Of a stretch of 64,000 nt of DNA, positions 1 to 13,949 are shown piece by piece. The stretch is taken from contig JAIWNF010000047.1 of NCBI GenBank assembly GCA_025093555.1, forward strand, positions 124,001 to 188,000, read 5' to 3'. A model generated the notes under the pieces. That model ran no database searches. It saw only the letters and a program-made list of their open reading frames with translations, and was not told the DNA's origin. Origin of the DNA: Circinella umbellata (taxonomy: Eukaryota > Mucoromycota > Mucoromycetes > Mucorales > Lichtheimiaceae). The stretch's first letter is position 1. Each line of letters begins with the position of its first letter. A program made the translations under genes and the position numbers.

Positions 1-1972
1 CAATATCTAATACTATCCGATGCCAAATTTTATACAGAATATGCTGTACCTCTCATTTCATCCTCTCCAGAAAGGTTTGACTTGGATGGGTTTCGACCTT
101 TGTCTACAACAAAAGAAATGCGAGAGAAGAGATATGGTGGTTTTGAAATAGCATTTCAACATTTTCAACAAGACACAGACGCTCAATATGAAATGCACCC
201 AAGGTTTGGGCGATATGCAAGTAAGATGGATTTAGTGTGAATACTGTTTATAATTAACCCTCGTTTTTTTTAATACTCTTTATTATATATGATTTTAATT
301 ATATTATAGGTATGGGATATCGCTGACCAATGGTATCAAAAATGGACTGTCATTTTTTCGATTGATCATTTATGGAATTGGGTTCCTCTTCATCAACATG
401 AAAGCGAACAACAGGAACAGCAACAACAACAATCACAAGAAGTGTTACAACGACCATTCCAGCCCGCAACAATCCAACCTTGGTTGAACCATATTTCACA
501 ACGGCATAATATTCATCCAAACCATAGAAAACTTTTGGAACGTATCTATGGTCAGTTGGTCAAGATCAATCAAACAAATCGTCCTTTGACATTAACAGGA
601 GCAAGTGTTCTTAGTACATTACCTTTTTTCCCTCCTTCTTGGTTTATTGAAAAAGAAACCCAAGGACATGGCGGTGCAAGTGAAGGTCTAGCCGCGTCTT
701 TTGTCGCACGATTTGTACCACCTTACCGTCTGACTCATGTGCCAGAACGTTGGGATCGTGTGTTTTTAAAAGGCTTGACAGTGATGGATCTAACACGTCA
801 GGTGAGTTACTTTATGGCCATCGGGTTCCAGAACTTGTATATGATTTATATATATAAATATAACAAATCACTATACACATGTGTAATCAATAACTCTATG
901 CGGTCTTTCTCATTTCTCCTTCTGTCTTATAATGAAAATAGCTATTAATAACTCATGCACATATATGTTAATTCGATAATTTATTTATTTATTTATTTTT
1001 TTTTTGGGGGGGGGGAATTATCTATACTATTAGTTCATGTTGGAGCCAAATTATTTTTTTTCGACCATTCCAATTCATGGGCTAACAATACATTTTGATC
1101 CAAAAACGGATTATAGCTATTTGGTCTTGGTACTCAAAAAAGCCCCTTATGGCAGTCTTGAAGAAAATCTTGAGCGCTACACTCCAACCAATTATGATAA
1201 ACCACGTGCATTGGCTTTGAGTGTAACAAAACGTATCAAGGACCTTCATTGGGAGTTTGTTCATGGCAACGTCCATCCTCGCAATATTTTGTTACATTTT
1301 GCAGATACTATTGGAGATTTGACTGATATTACTTTTATGCAACGCAATTCACAAAGTGAACATTATTGTTGTCATCGAGGTGGAAGATGGCCTTATATTG
1401 CACCTGAATTTTGTACAACAAATCATATTCAACAAGCTCAATATCAAGACGAAAAAGGAGAAGGAGAAGAACATCATCATTACGATAATAGTAATGATAA
1501 TAATGGAGGAGAAGGACAAGAACAGGGTGCTCCATTAACATCCGCAGCGGATATCTACGCGTTGGGAATTATTTTATGGCAATTGGTGTCACGAATCACA
1601 TTTCCAGATAATGCATTGATTGATCCACTTGTTTATCGTATTGAGCCTATCCCAGGTATCATGAAGGAGTGGGAAGATTTAATTACAGATTGTTTAAAAA
1701 AGGATCCTGGTAAACGACCTAATGCTTACACTGTTTATCGACGATTGGAAAAGATACCTGAACGTGTAGATTTGGATCCTCAAGTGATTGATTATATTCA
1801 TAGGAGACGACAGGAAACAAAAATGTTTCTACAAGATCATCAACTATCTGAATCTCAGCCTACATTCGCTGAAGTTGATCAAGATCACATTTGGACTGCA
1901 TCTGTAACTCGTTGGGTAAACCCTGGTCTCGACAAATATCCCAATCTGGTTCAACATTTCAATGTCTTATGA
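1..1972 (+). CDS. Protein kinase-like protein (probable pseudokinase), 5' end outside the window
   Basis: Three exons are visible: 1-234, 310-801 and 1034-1972 (554 residues plus stop). The frame is open from base 1, so the start lies upstream. Intron 1 uses a GTGTGA donor; using the nearer GTAAGA would break the frame. The last exon has a kinase C-lobe: a hinge-like PYGSLEENL, the loop HGNVHPRNIL, an APEF motif and DIYALGIILWQL (helix F). The usual catalytic HRD Asp is Asn here, and no clear DFG is seen, so catalysis is doubtful; that is inference. The N-terminal part is unrecognised and contains a Gln-rich stretch. Intron 2 holds a run of G. The gene converges on HUL5. The fold is fairly secure, the role unknown. 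Confidence 0.75.
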
Positions 1973-2179
1973 TCTGTTCCCATTTTCTTTTTCTCTCTTT
2001 GAACAATTAATGAATAATGGCAAGTATACTTCCCCTTCCTCCTCCCCTCTCTCTTGATCATTCCCTAACCCGAAAAAGGAAAATCGATCATCTTCCCTTC
2101 CCCCATTATTTTTTTTTCATGTTGTTCTAGAACGACAACCCTATAAAACCCAACCAAAATTCCCCAACACATTATAAAA

Positions 2180-2181
<2 letters not shown>

Positions 2182-2214
<33 letters not shown>
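2182..2214. repeat. (AAT)n microsatellite
   Basis: About eleven AAT units lie downstream of the kinase-like gene, in the 585-bp convergent spacer 1973-2557. That spacer otherwise holds pyrimidine-rich, AT-rich 3' flanking sequence. The short ORF starting here (poly-Asn) is a by-product of the repeat. Confidence 0.95.
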
Positions 2215-2557
2215 TCTTTACCATATATATTCACAAAACACATAATCAATATATCACACACACACTTTGACAATATTCTTTCTTTTATAACTTGGTTGTT
2301 ATTAAACTACAAAATCCTCTTTTCCCCCCCTTCCCATTCCATAATCAAAAAATATCTCAACTTCCCCCCCTCTTTCTTTTTTTTACGGTTTTATATGTAT
2401 AGCAGTAGTAAAATAATTTGTATGTAATAACATTTTGTGTATCACTTTTGTGTATTACTTTTGAATATTATTATAGTAATAACAGTATTATTATGATACG
2501 TAATACGAAAAAAAAGCTTAATGTGTCAATCATCTTTTTTTATTTATTTGTTTGTTT

Positions 2558-3755
2558 TTAAGACAAGTCAAATCCTGCTTCGGCATTAATAGCATATGAC
2601 AGTTTTCTAAAAAGGAATTATCCGCATGATTTATATATATATAGTTAGTGAAATTTATTCATTTTTCTCTTCAGAAATAATCACTTACTCTTTTAAAATA
2701 CTATAGCTACTAAATTGAGGTAGTTTTAACAAATTGATGCATGTAGAACTTGTTGGTAATCTTTTATCATCAGCACCTGCCAACCGAACACATATTTGTG
2801 GTCGTAACTCTTTGAATCCTAAAAGTGGAGGTCGAGAACATGATGTAACAAACTTGATAAATTTCATCCGTTCTTTATTATCAAAACTATACAATGCTTT
2901 CCATAAGTTCTTGATGGTATCATCATTTTCTGTAAATCCAGAATAAACTGTATGTGCCCGAAGATCTTCTAAATCAATAGGTACAGATGCACCACCTAGT
3001 AACACTTGTAATTCAGCCTAAAAAAATAAAAAAAAATTATTATGACCATTTAGTTTTTATATATCTTTTCCTTCTTTATATCATTTATTCAAATAATAAA
3101 GAACTATAATAAAAAAAAAGTGACTTTTTACCTGGTTAAACATTCGCAACCACTTTATATCTACAATGGTCGATAATCCTCTAAAAAATGCTCGAGATTG
3201 TTTGGCAATTTGTATATTAAGACGATAGTTGGCAACAAGATAAACATAACGAATACGGTTATCATTAGTGACTGGTATATTGCTACCATTTGGAATTAAA
3301 TCTATTGTTCGTGGTTCACCATATTCTAATAGTAATATGTATTGATTATCAAAAATTAGATATCTCTACTTTTTCATAACTCCAAAAAAAGTGTACTAAC
3401 CATTATCAGTTATTGAGAAATCAAGGGATAATTCTTCTACATTGCCTTCAAAATTTTTAACTGCGATAAGACCATTATAAAGTTCAGGATCAAGTGATGG
3501 TAAATCATCCACTAGATAGATAAACAGAATTTATTTTATTATTGTTAGTAAAACGATTCCGAATAAAAAAATAAACTAATAATAGTATTCTTACAAAGAT
3601 TTATTAAAAACCTTTTATTTATACTTACAATAATTCATTCCACCTAAACATTTTTTTAAAAAAAATTCAGCAAATGCAACATCCAATAAAATGCCTTCAT
3701 AAACAGCTTTTCCAATAATTAATCCCAAAAATTCAAAATATGCAAGTTGAGTTGC

Positions 3756-3793
<38 letters not shown>

Positions 3794-6700
3794 TCGATTC
3801 TTTTAGTATAACTTTCTTTTTTCAGAGAGAGAGAGACAGAAGATACTCCTGAATAGTATTGATAACACTAAAGTTGTCACACAACATGACATAAAAAAAA
3901 TTCTATACATACATTCTGTTGCATCTTTACTTGGGTTTGGATATAATAGTTGATCAGGCGTTGCTCGGAAAAGTCCATAGTTGGTATCAAATGCTTCAAG
4001 CCCAAGACTATTTCACCATAACAATAAGAACGTTATTATTAGAATCCGTTAATATATTGACTATATTATATTACAGTATGCATATGTTGTGACACGCATT
4101 CCCACATATGCATTTCCTCATTTAGAATAAATCACGGCTCCGCATTTTTTTGTTCAAGTAAGTGTATAATTTACCTTGTAAGAAACTCTTTAAAAACACC
4201 GCCACCATCAATACCAGCTTCTTGTAATCCAAATTCATCCACAAAGCCAATAGATATTTTCTTTTTAAGATCAGCTCCTATATAATCAGCAAGTAATAAT
4301 AAATAGAATAAAATGAGAAAATCATAAATAATCTCCTTTTACAACTTTATGCAAATGACATATTTGTGGTACAAAAAACCAGCTTTTTCTTTTTCTTCTT
4401 TACCTAAAGCATATAAATGATCAAAGCCATCTTCAAACACATGATCACGACGAATAGTGACTTCTGCAGCAGGGCGTATAAAGAAATCTAAATCATTACG
4501 ACGTCTGTCGTTTTGAACAAACATTCGAAATATTTCTACTCTTTGTTCAAATGGTATTACAAAGGGAATATTATTAAGTACACCTAATCTTGGACTTAAT
4601 AATGCGAGTTTTGTTTTAGAGGGTTGTCTACGTCGTTGTCTTTGCAATTGTTCCTGTTGTTCAGGATCATTTTCAATCGAATATTCTTCAGCTACGGCAT
4701 CACTTGAAAATCCTTCAGTATCCAATTTTTTAATAAGCCAATGATCTGTTGGACAAAAAGAGCGTCGAGAACTGTTTTTCAGAAAAATAAATAAATAAAT
4801 GTTAAGAGATATTAATGTTATTAAGACGAGATAATTATATAAAGCCATCAATGATACTCACTCTCTTGTATGTATCTGTTGTAGCACATGAGTTACTGTA
4901 TTTCTTAATTGAGATATTCGAATACCAGTAGTTCCAATCATACTATCCATATCCAAGGACCCTGCTTTCCAGAATAAAGTGAATGCAATATTCTATTTTA
5001 TCATTAACAAAAAAAGATAGGGTCAAATATTGAGATATCAATTTACTTCCCTTCCTTTTCTTCTTCTCTGGTTTTCTTCCCTTTATATAATGGAACATAA
5101 CATTTACCTTAAGATGTCGACTAAACTGTATTGTTTGCTGTAATGTTAATTGATTATTACTTAAAGATTTCTTATCAAAAAATTCGTCATCACCGATCGT
5201 TAATAGTAATCTAGCATACATTTCACAGAGTAGATACAGTGTTGCCCAAATCTTGGATCCACCACCACCATTATCTGTTTTAAAATATTATAAAATAAAC
5301 AAGTGTTATAAATAATTATCCATTTATTCTTCCCCTCCCCACAAAAAAAATGCTTACTGGTTAGAGAACGTATTGCTTCTGAAAGTCGATCCACTATTCG
5401 ATCATCATCATTAAAGATAATTGTGGCATATGTATGATTTGACCATGCCTTCCAAAAAAATTGTGCTAAATGAATTGCTGTTGATTTGTTTTTTGGACCA
5501 GACCACCAACGATGATATAATAATGTATTTAATATCGAATCTTTTTTAGATGGCCATTGATTGATTAGTGTATTGAATAAACATGTCATATCTCCTGAAA
5601 TTTCTTGAATATCAATTGTATCGGTTGTTGTTGAAGAAGAAACAAAAGATTGTTCAGTTGTAGTTGTAGGGGCAGCAAGGTTAATAAAATGACGAACGAG
5701 TAAGTCGATATGATGTGGATCGTATAAAGCTTCGAGTCTTTCTTTTATTCGTGGGTCAACTTGTTCATGTTGAACATGAACATCTGTCATGATCGTATCT
5801 TGATTATTTTGATAGTCATCATCATCAGATTCATCTGAAAGATCTGAATCTAATCAATATATATATATATATATATATATATAACGAGAAAAAACAATGT
5901 TCTTGTTATCACACTGCCATATATATATAGTAATCTATGTAACCCCCCGCCTTTCCCCCCTCCTTTATTTTACCTTGTTGTTGGTTGAATGCAGTGGATT
6001 TGGGTTCAGCAAAATAGGAGGGTGATATATTTGATAAAAGTGCTTGAATAGATTTTGCATATAAATCCTATATAATTTTTATTTCAATATATTGTGTGAG
6101 TTAATATTTTTTTTTGTTATTTCCATCATGATAGGAGGCGAAAAACCCCCTCTAAAAAAAGACTTACCAATGCTCCTTTTAAATAAGCTTCGGGTTGTAT
6201 TTTAGCTAATTGCGTCATATTAACCAACAGATTTGCAACACTTTCATCTTGATTTTTCCAAACATTATTTTCATTTAATCGAATTATGGATTTCAATACT
6301 CCATCAAAAGGTAACTCTTGCATATAGTGTGTCGAAAGTGTAGGCGGCAATTTATCCACAAAGAAAGATATGGATAGGATATCCTGAACGATAAGGTCCA
6401 GAATAAATTCTCGATTTAATTTAATATCATTTTTCTTTTCCTCTTGCTCTACTGTTACTGATCCATTATCACCACCACCGAATAAACCAGACATAATAAC
6501 TGGTTTGATCACGGATTGCTGTTGTTCTTGGTATTGTCGAATATTGGAAGGGGCGATACCATAAGGTGGTTGACAATGTATAATGTTTGTTACAATATCC
6601 AATGCATTATTTACTAGTTCTGAATTTCCAATGATGGGATGTATTGATTTAAGCAAATGACCTTGAACAAGAGCATAAGTGATGATCCGTAAATAGGCAT

Positions 6701-7510
6701 TTCGATTTGTTGCATAAGTATCGGGGTTCATAGCAACAGCCAAAAATTCAAGGATTCGTTGAATATCGTCACTTAATAATTATTTAATTAGTCAATATGT
6801 ATAAATATCTTGTTCACGTTCTTCATTTATATAATACCTTGATGTCATAGAAGTAGTAGAATTAGCAAAAGTTGTATTTATAACGGGTAATAAAATTTTG
6901 TTGATAAAAAGGATAATACGCCATGTCCACATATCTAATTCTTTTTCTTGTTGTTGTTGAAAAAGATGTTGTATTAATTTTGTTGGGTTAGACGCGTCTT
7001 TTGTTATAGGTGATAAGAATATATTACATAATTGACTTGTAGTTGTTGCATCATATATTCCACTATTATATACAATTAGAAAAAGTTGTACGCATTGAAC
7101 GATCGATTTATTATTAATATTTTCGTTGTTACTGAGTTGTTGTAAAAGATTATGCAGATCGTCTCGTTGTTGTTGGCGTATAATGCCTGCTTCTTGTCGT
7201 CCACGAAAGAATGCCTATTTTTTTTTTACATTCATATATAAGAAGAAGAATGTAGGTTTATGTTTAGATATATATATGTATTAATGATAAAAATAGTCAG
7301 CTTAAGATTAATAAGCAAGACCTGTTTCTCTTTAAAAAATATCAATACCTGAATCTTGATTGCACTACGTAGTTTTAATCGTTCTTGTTCTCTAGCACGT
7401 CTATCCGCTTGAGCCTTAGCCATAAGAGACTTTTTGTCCTCTCGACTACGAATCCCTCCGAGATTGATGTTTCTTTTTGGTTTAAAATTACCGTCAAAAC
7501 TAAAGTTCAT
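2558..7510 (-). CDS. HUL5: HECT-type E3 ubiquitin ligase, HUL5/UBE3C family
   Basis: A 15-exon model gives 1,133 residues: 7349-7510, 6838-7214, 6168-6771, 5974-6067, 5358-5849, 5108-5274, 4862-4992, 4404-4771, 4175-4277, 3913-4007, 3629-3754, 3401-3511, 3132-3325, 2689-3017, 2558-2606. The start [19 protein letters not shown] is the typical UBE3C/HUL5 N-terminus, followed by an IQ-like basic helix. The HECT domain fills roughly residues 760-1133: [36 protein letters not shown], and LPTSSTC with the ubiquitin-accepting Cys at about 1101. The tiny last exon supplies the C-terminus ending AGFDLS. Known HUL5 proteins extend ubiquitin chains on proteasome-bound and misfolded substrates. Length is close to human UBE3C (1,083). 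The start is 637 bp from the divergent GCP5 start. Confidence 0.95.
3757..3790. repeat. (TAA)n microsatellite in a HUL5 intron
   Basis: About eleven TAA units sit immediately upstream, in gene orientation, of the HUL5 exon at 3629-3754, just outside its acceptor site. Confidence 0.9.
5857..5882. repeat. (AT)n microsatellite in a HUL5 intron
   Basis: An uninterrupted AT dinucleotide run in the intron between the HUL5 exons 5974-6067 and 5358-5849. Confidence 0.9.
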
Positions 7511-8147
7511 TTGGGAGAAGGTGATAACGTAATATAAGTAACAAGAAAAAGAATAGAAAAAAAAAAAGAGAGAATGGCGTTTAATGAGTGAGGGGGATTC
7601 GGCTCAGATTGAATTTTTAAGTAAGTTAAAACAGGTAAAAAATAAAAAATAAAATCGAAGGATCTAGTAACAGTTTTGATTATGTATAATCTAAAAGCCC
7701 AATTGATAATACCTTTTATAGATTTTATTTCATCATGACTTTCTTCTTTTGTTCTTCACTAAAATATACTCTTATCGTTATTAATATATATCCATTGTTT
7801 TTCTTTTCGAGAAAATATATATTGGGTCAAGAAATAAGAGCCCCTTTTTATTACTTTCTTTATCTTTCTCACATCAACAGAAAAAATCTAATATTTTGTT
7901 AGTCTCAGTTATATCATGAATTTATTTATCATATGTTCATATTTATTAAACAAATAATGATGCTCATTTTCCATCATAATATAAAGCGGCTTTCTAGAAG
8001 AAAGCAAAAAACCTGAAATTTATAGGTAGTGTAATTCATTCGTCATGAAATTACCAAATTGGGTAGCACAACCTCTTTTCCCTTTTTACATGAATTTTAT
8101 TTTTCTCTTGTGTACAGCTTCTTGTTAAAAACCCAGTTCCCCGTGTC
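7511..8147. promoter_or_regulatory. Divergent intergenic promoter between HUL5 and GCP5
   Basis: This AT-rich stretch separates two genes that start in opposite directions, so both promoters must lie here. No specific factor site is recognised. An ATG at 8045 followed by MKLPNW and a possible 55-bp intron (GTAGCA donor, TGTACAG acceptor) could extend the GCP5 protein upstream in frame, which would shorten the spacer. Confidence 0.5.
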
Positions 8148-11100
8148 ATGACACCATACGATGATCTATTACGCGATCTGGCAGAACATTGGCTTGGTAC
8201 AAAAGTATGTATATATATATATATATATATACCTTTTTCTAATTATTTATTGAATCCTCACTTTTTTTGAGTATATTAATTATATAGCAAGACGAAAAAT
8301 TATTACAATCACTACGTACGTCCTTAACACGATTTCGAGCTACCAGTACTGATGAATTTTCAATCGATCGACGTTGGGAAAGTCTTTGTGAAAAGATCAG
8401 TATTAAAGGCCAAGGCGATTTAGCCAATGATTTACGTGTATTAAAAACAAAACTTTTTGATCACAACATTGATTCATCCTCTTCTTCGTTGGATAATATC
8501 ACTACAGCCATGGCAACAGTAGCAAATACAACTCCCGTAAGAAAGAAGTGGGGAAAAAGAAGAAAAAGAGCCTTGATATATTCAAAATTATTTTATCTGG
8601 CTTTAATTATTATTATTTTACTGCATAGGCTCAAGAATCTATTGTGAAATACGACATACTTTCATTAATATTAACATTATCTCAAGGGACTCAACCAAAC
8701 CATATACCTACAAGTCTTAAAAGATCTATACAAGTAGATGAAAAAGATTTATGGAATGATATCATGAATGAAGAACCATTGGATGGTGATCATTGGAAAC
8801 AATGGTCAGAAGATGACGACGACGACGAGGATAGAATGAGTACTGATTCTGATAGTCAATTATTATTGGATCAGGAACATTATGCTCAACGATATCAACA
8901 ACAAAATCGACAACAAAAACAAGGAGATTCAAATGAATTAGCGAGAAAGGAAGAAAGAGAAGCAATGATAAATGAAAGAATAGATGATATGAGACAAGAG
9001 GTTGATCCTTATGATCTTGGACTATTACATGAACGACATTATTGGGAAGAGTCAAATCACATAAATGTGGAAGGTAATACATATATATGTAAAAGAAGAT
9101 AGAAAAAAGGCAGAAAATTGGATTTATTGATAGAATAGATGAATATTGATTCATTTGACTACCAATTTATTAAGGAAATGATGGCGGGTATATTTCTGAA
9201 GCAAATGTAATACGTGAAGTTTTTTTTCTTTTACGTGGATACACCAGCATTCTTTTCAATAAAACAAGATCTTTGGATGGTCTACAGTCATTTGCTATTG
9301 ATACCAAACATTTCGAGGTAATAATAATAATAATGAATAATTTCTTTTTATCCAAGCACAGTTATAATGATAGTAACACAATCCTTTTTCTTTTTTATTT
9401 GTCTACAGGTTAATTCCAACTCATTGGCTTTGAAACATCTTAGCCAGAATGCGTATATCGGCATATTAGGTGAATTTTGTAACTATGGCAACATGATTTA
9501 TAATCTTCGTGAATGGAGTAATAAGTAAGTAGTAACAATAGCTTTTTTTTATCGACTTTTGTTACTAATGAGAAAATTAATTTATTAGAATTATTCATCA
9601 CAAATCAACACAGCAGTTTGGTCAAACCTGTACTGCTTTTGCGATATGTGTTGCTACGTTACTGCAAGACTTTGAAATGTTGATATCTGATTTAGAAGTA
9701 AATAATTGTAAAGACGGTAAAGTATTTTATTTACGAAAATTAAAACAACGTCGAGAGAATTTTTTTTCTTAATATTCATGCAGCTTTTTCTCTCTTTATT
9801 AGATGAACAACAACAGCCTGTCATATCATTACTTCAATTGAAAGTAACTCTAAATGATTCCATACAAGCATTCAAAGCTATATATGATATAATTGTTGAT
9901 AGTCTTGTGAAGGGTAAGCTATAATGATCACTATTACTGTTATTATTGTTGCTTATAGTAAAGTACTTGTAACTGATGATAGGGGAAATACATATAATAA
10001 ATAGATTTAAATCAAATTGTTTCTCCTTCTTCTTCTATAACCCAACGACAAGTAACGGCGGGACTTTTGAATGGATTATATAATGGAATTCTTCGCGCAC
10101 AATTGATTGGAAAAGATGATACATATAATACGTTGATCCATGTATTTTGTGAGACCATTCAACCTTATGGACGATTATTAAATGATTGGGTTTCTCATGC
10201 ATCACTTCAAGGTGATAATTGTCGAGAATTCTTTATAGATCGGTATGTGACAAAATAAAACCTATACATACATATGTATATATATATTTGAACACTAAAC
10301 CATTTCTTTTTATAAAATTTAGAAGTATTGAATTGGATGTCGATATTGGCAATAGTGATCAATTAGATGATTTTTGGTCTAAAGGTTATAAAGTAATGAA
10401 CAATGATCACCACGAAGAGGTTGGTAACGACTCATTTCTTTCTCCGTGTCCATTATTTGATCAAGCGTTTATGGAACGTGTTATGTATATTGGAAAGGCA
10501 GTGTGGATCATATCAAAATTCGGAATCAAGGTATAGTAGTATATATAATACAATGGCCATAAGATTTTGCTTTCTTTTATTATTATTATTACGGGCTGAT
10601 GATTTTTTTAACAACATTTTATTTTCTAGACCAATGATGAACATAAAAGCTTCAAAAATTGCTTACAAACTGTGATAACGAAACCAAAACCAGTTATTGA
10701 AAAAAAGACAACCATGACAATAACCACACCACCATCACCCTTATCGTCAGACAAAATACAAACGGCAAACGATGCGTTCCTGCGGGCAGGATTTCCATTG
10801 CAATTTGCTCATCATCATCAATCAGAACAGAAAGAATCTATTGTTGATCAAGGCATTGACGAAGTTCCTTTCTTGTTTGATCAATCAATGATTCGATGCT
10901 TGGATAAATATATTACAGAGCCTTATCAACAAGCAACTTATCATCTCAATCGTACATTAAAAAATCATGGATTGTTAGAAAATTGTCTCTTGTCGATATC
11001 ATCCATCTATTTAATGCTGGATAATAATTTGATGCATGTTTTCTGTGAAGCACTATTTACAGAGGTGAATATATATATATTTGCTTTTATTGATATTAAT

Positions 11101-11591
11101 TTCTGAGCTAATAACTAATGGATCGTACTTTCTATGTTAACAGATGGATATCAATAATGGAATTGTTACTGAAGATACTATACAAAAGTTGTTGATGGAT
11201 GCCAAACTTACTATTGAATGGGACTTACCCGGTACTTCCGAGTGTTACCTTATTTCAGATTCATTGCAACCATTAGAATTTTTAAGTCAAGTTCGATTTG
11301 CATATCATGTAAGTATATAAAAATTGGACTGAAAAAAAATTGGACTTATAACATCTTGTCATATGAATAATAGATACCCTGGCCCATCAATAATTTCATT
11401 AAAGAATCAACATTAAAATATTATGGTGTTATTACTACGTTACTTTTACAATTAAAAAGAGCAAAATATCTTTTGGATCGAAAAATGTTATTTCAAAATG
11501 ATAGACGAAATATGCGATTATATCCAATGAGAATGAAGTTGATTTGGTTCATTAATGCATTTTGGAGCTATATTATGACTACAGTAAGACG

Positions 11592-11635
<44 letters not shown>

Positions 11636-12258
11636 CACAAGTTCATTCAAAACACTAGATTCTTCATACAGAAACGATACGATTTCGAAAATCGATAGAA
11701 AAAGCAATGGACGCGGATGAAATTATACAACTTCATAATGAGTATATATCTAAAATATTGGATCGATGTCTTTTAGGTGACAAGGTAAAGAAAAATTCAT
11801 ATATAAAATATTCTCACACCAAAAATAAAAGTAGATGGAAACTATGTTAGTAGAAAGTTAATACTAACTTCATCCCCTCATTCATGATAGACCCAATCCA
11901 TACATAAAGCGGTATTAAAAATTCTTGACATGGTATCTGAATTAACGGTGCTTTTTACCAATGAAGGTGATAACGAAATGGAATATGATGTTGATTTCGA
12001 AACATCGTTAGATAATATGGAAAAGGATTTTAATCGTTCTAACGAATTTATTGCGACAACCTTAAAAATTGTGGGTAGAAAAGGAGGGTTTTCATGGTGT
12101 AAGTAATTATATAGCTTTTTTTTTTGAGTGTTATAAAATTTACATATTATTTATTGTATCTTTAACAGGATATTAACCGATAATTAATCTCTCTCTCTCT
12201 ATATATATATACACATATAGTTGAAATGCTTGCTACATCTCTATCTCCTTCTTCTTAA
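8148..12258 (+). CDS. GCP5: Gamma-tubulin complex component 5 (GCP5/Spc97-Spc98 family)
   Basis: A 15-exon model gives 958 residues: 8148-8204, 8288-8536, 8629-9073, 9175-9317, 9409-9524, 9589-9716, 9803-9913, 10005-10242, 10323-10530, 10630-11064, 11144-11308, 11374-11583, 11659-11784, 11891-12098, 12221-12258. The N-terminal block resembles the GCP5 N-terminus. GYISEANVIREVFFLLRG is the first GRIP motif. IPWPINNFI, YIMTTILHTETIRFRKSIE and HNEYISKILDRCLLGD are the second GRIP motif that contacts gamma-tubulin. The last 38-nt exon ends FEMLATSLSPSS. GCP5 helps build gamma-tubulin rings at microtubule-organising centres. An acidic linker (DDDDDED) follows the N-terminal block. Start 8148 is the first ATG of the continuous frame; 8045 with an extra intron is possible. 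GCP5 is preferred over GCP4/6 by N-terminal similarity and size. Confidence 0.86.
11592..11632 (+). repeat. 41-bp poly(A) run in a GCP5 intron
   Basis: An uninterrupted run of about 41 A lies between the donor after 11583 and the acceptor before 11659. The exact length could be affected by sequencing. Confidence 0.9.
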
Positions 12259-12393
12259 TCATTATAATTATAATTATAATTATTAGCACCCCTACTTCTT
12301 GTACATATAATAAACCAATTATTCTATATATTTCTCCATATCAATATGTTTGTTTATTTCGAAATAATTATAATGATAATGATAAGTTACCTT

Positions 12394-12846
12394 TTAGACT
12401 TCATATCTATAAACATTAGTTTCTCTTTGTTTGAATCCAAGTTTTTGATATAATTTATTTGCAGCATCTCGATCTGGTCTACTTGTCAAATCAATGGTCC
12501 TTGCATTGAAATCCTTGATACCACGTTCAATAGCTTCTTGTAATAACTTTGTTGCTATTCCTTGACGTCGATAGTTATCGTCTACAATAACATCTTCAAT
12601 ATGTACTCGAATACCCGATGCACAGGGAGTCATTGCTACAATGAGCGCTCCAGCAATAGCATTCTTGTCGCTGATGGCAACAAGAACTCGGTTTTGTAAT
12701 GAGGCTAGTGCATTACGTACAGTATTTTCAGTAGCTGCAGAAGATAACTGTTGAAATAATAAAACGAGTTGATTGAATTGCTGTTCTACGAGATTGGTTG
12801 AAGTTGCACATTCAATGTGTACAGTTATTGGTGATGCGGTTGACAT
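12394..12846 (-). CDS. GNAT-family N-acetyltransferase
   Basis: A single-exon gene of 150 residues. Residues 83-102 form motif A, with the acetyl-CoA pyrophosphate loop R93-R94-Q95-G96-I97-A98. Motif B follows as ANKLYQKLGF with a terminal YRY. The first 60 residues form the variable substrate-side region. GNAT enzymes move acetyl from acetyl-CoA to an amine; the substrate cannot be told from sequence. The size fits small-molecule or glucosamine-6-phosphate-type GNATs, but no specific match is claimed. The gene converges with GCP5: the stops are about 135 bp apart. Confidence 0.9.
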   Translation of the reverse strand: MSTASPITVHIECATSTNLVEQQFNQLVLLFQQLSSAATENTVRNALASLQNRVLVAISDKNAIAGALIVAMTPCASGIRVHIEDVIVDDNYRRQGIATKLLQEAIERGIKDFNARTIDLTSRPDRDAANKLYQKLGFKQRETNVYRYEV

Positions 12847-13913
12847 GATTATAGAAAATAAATAGATGTTATTAAAACAAAAATAAGCACAGAAAATAAA
12901 AAAAAATTCAACGAATTTCTACCTATGATATTATAAAAATACACGTGGCATAAAAAAACGTTATTTCATCAAGAAAAGTAAAAAATGAAAGGGTGCTCTA
13001 ATACGCAATAGCGTAAGACTTTACTGTGGATACTCCATCACCATGACAATTCTTTCTAGTAATAATTTTCTTTCTCCTTTTAACAAGCACATCTATTTCA
13101 CTGGGGAAGTAGTTAGTCTTATTATGCAAATCCTGCGACGGAATTTAAAGTGTGGAGCTCCATTCTCATGTCGATCTTTTAGTTGACTGTCCTAGTTACT
13201 TTCAACTTCTGAACTCACTCGAAGTTGTGCGTAGTGATTTTTTTCAAAAAGATAGAGGTGATTAAAACTTCAAGATTATAGCAATGGTAAAATACCCCAC
13301 CCTACCCTGATAAGGGCAATTTCCATAAGTACTGAATGGCCTCGGAAAGGTTATTGCTTATAGAAACAATTGTATTTGCAAAAGAGTGTAATTTGTATTT
13401 CTTAGAAAGAAGAAGAAATATATTTAATGACCATAATAACAGTTTGAATAGACATAGATATATCATGGTTTTGAACTATTTTATACCCTATAGTAAGAAA
13501 AAGATATTTAAATTGCATAGCAATATAAAAAAAAAACAAAAAAAAACCATAATGATGGTGAACCCTTTTAAAAAAGATGAGCAATATCAACAATTTGATT
13601 CACGGAACTTTTAATCTGTTATATTCTTAGCCTTTTATCTTTTCTTTGTGTTGAAAAAAAAAACATCTGTAAGATACGTACGCTTAATAGTAATCAATAT
13701 ACCCAGTATTTTATTATTATTATTACTAACTAATGAATGATATATATTTACAATACGTATAATAGATATAAAGGATTGTAATCAAATAAGGTAAATAAAA
13801 GGGATTATATAAATGTGTATGACTGTACGATCGTAATATAAAAATACCTATTATCCAAGTAATCTAATCAATGTTATTAGTAATTTCATTATTCATGTAT
13901 GTGATGAATCTTG

Positions 13914-13949
<36 letters not shown>

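Noticed and set aside
2179..2427. 82-codon poly-Asn ORF
   Set aside because: Translation of an AAT microsatellite in the 3' flank of the kinase-like gene.
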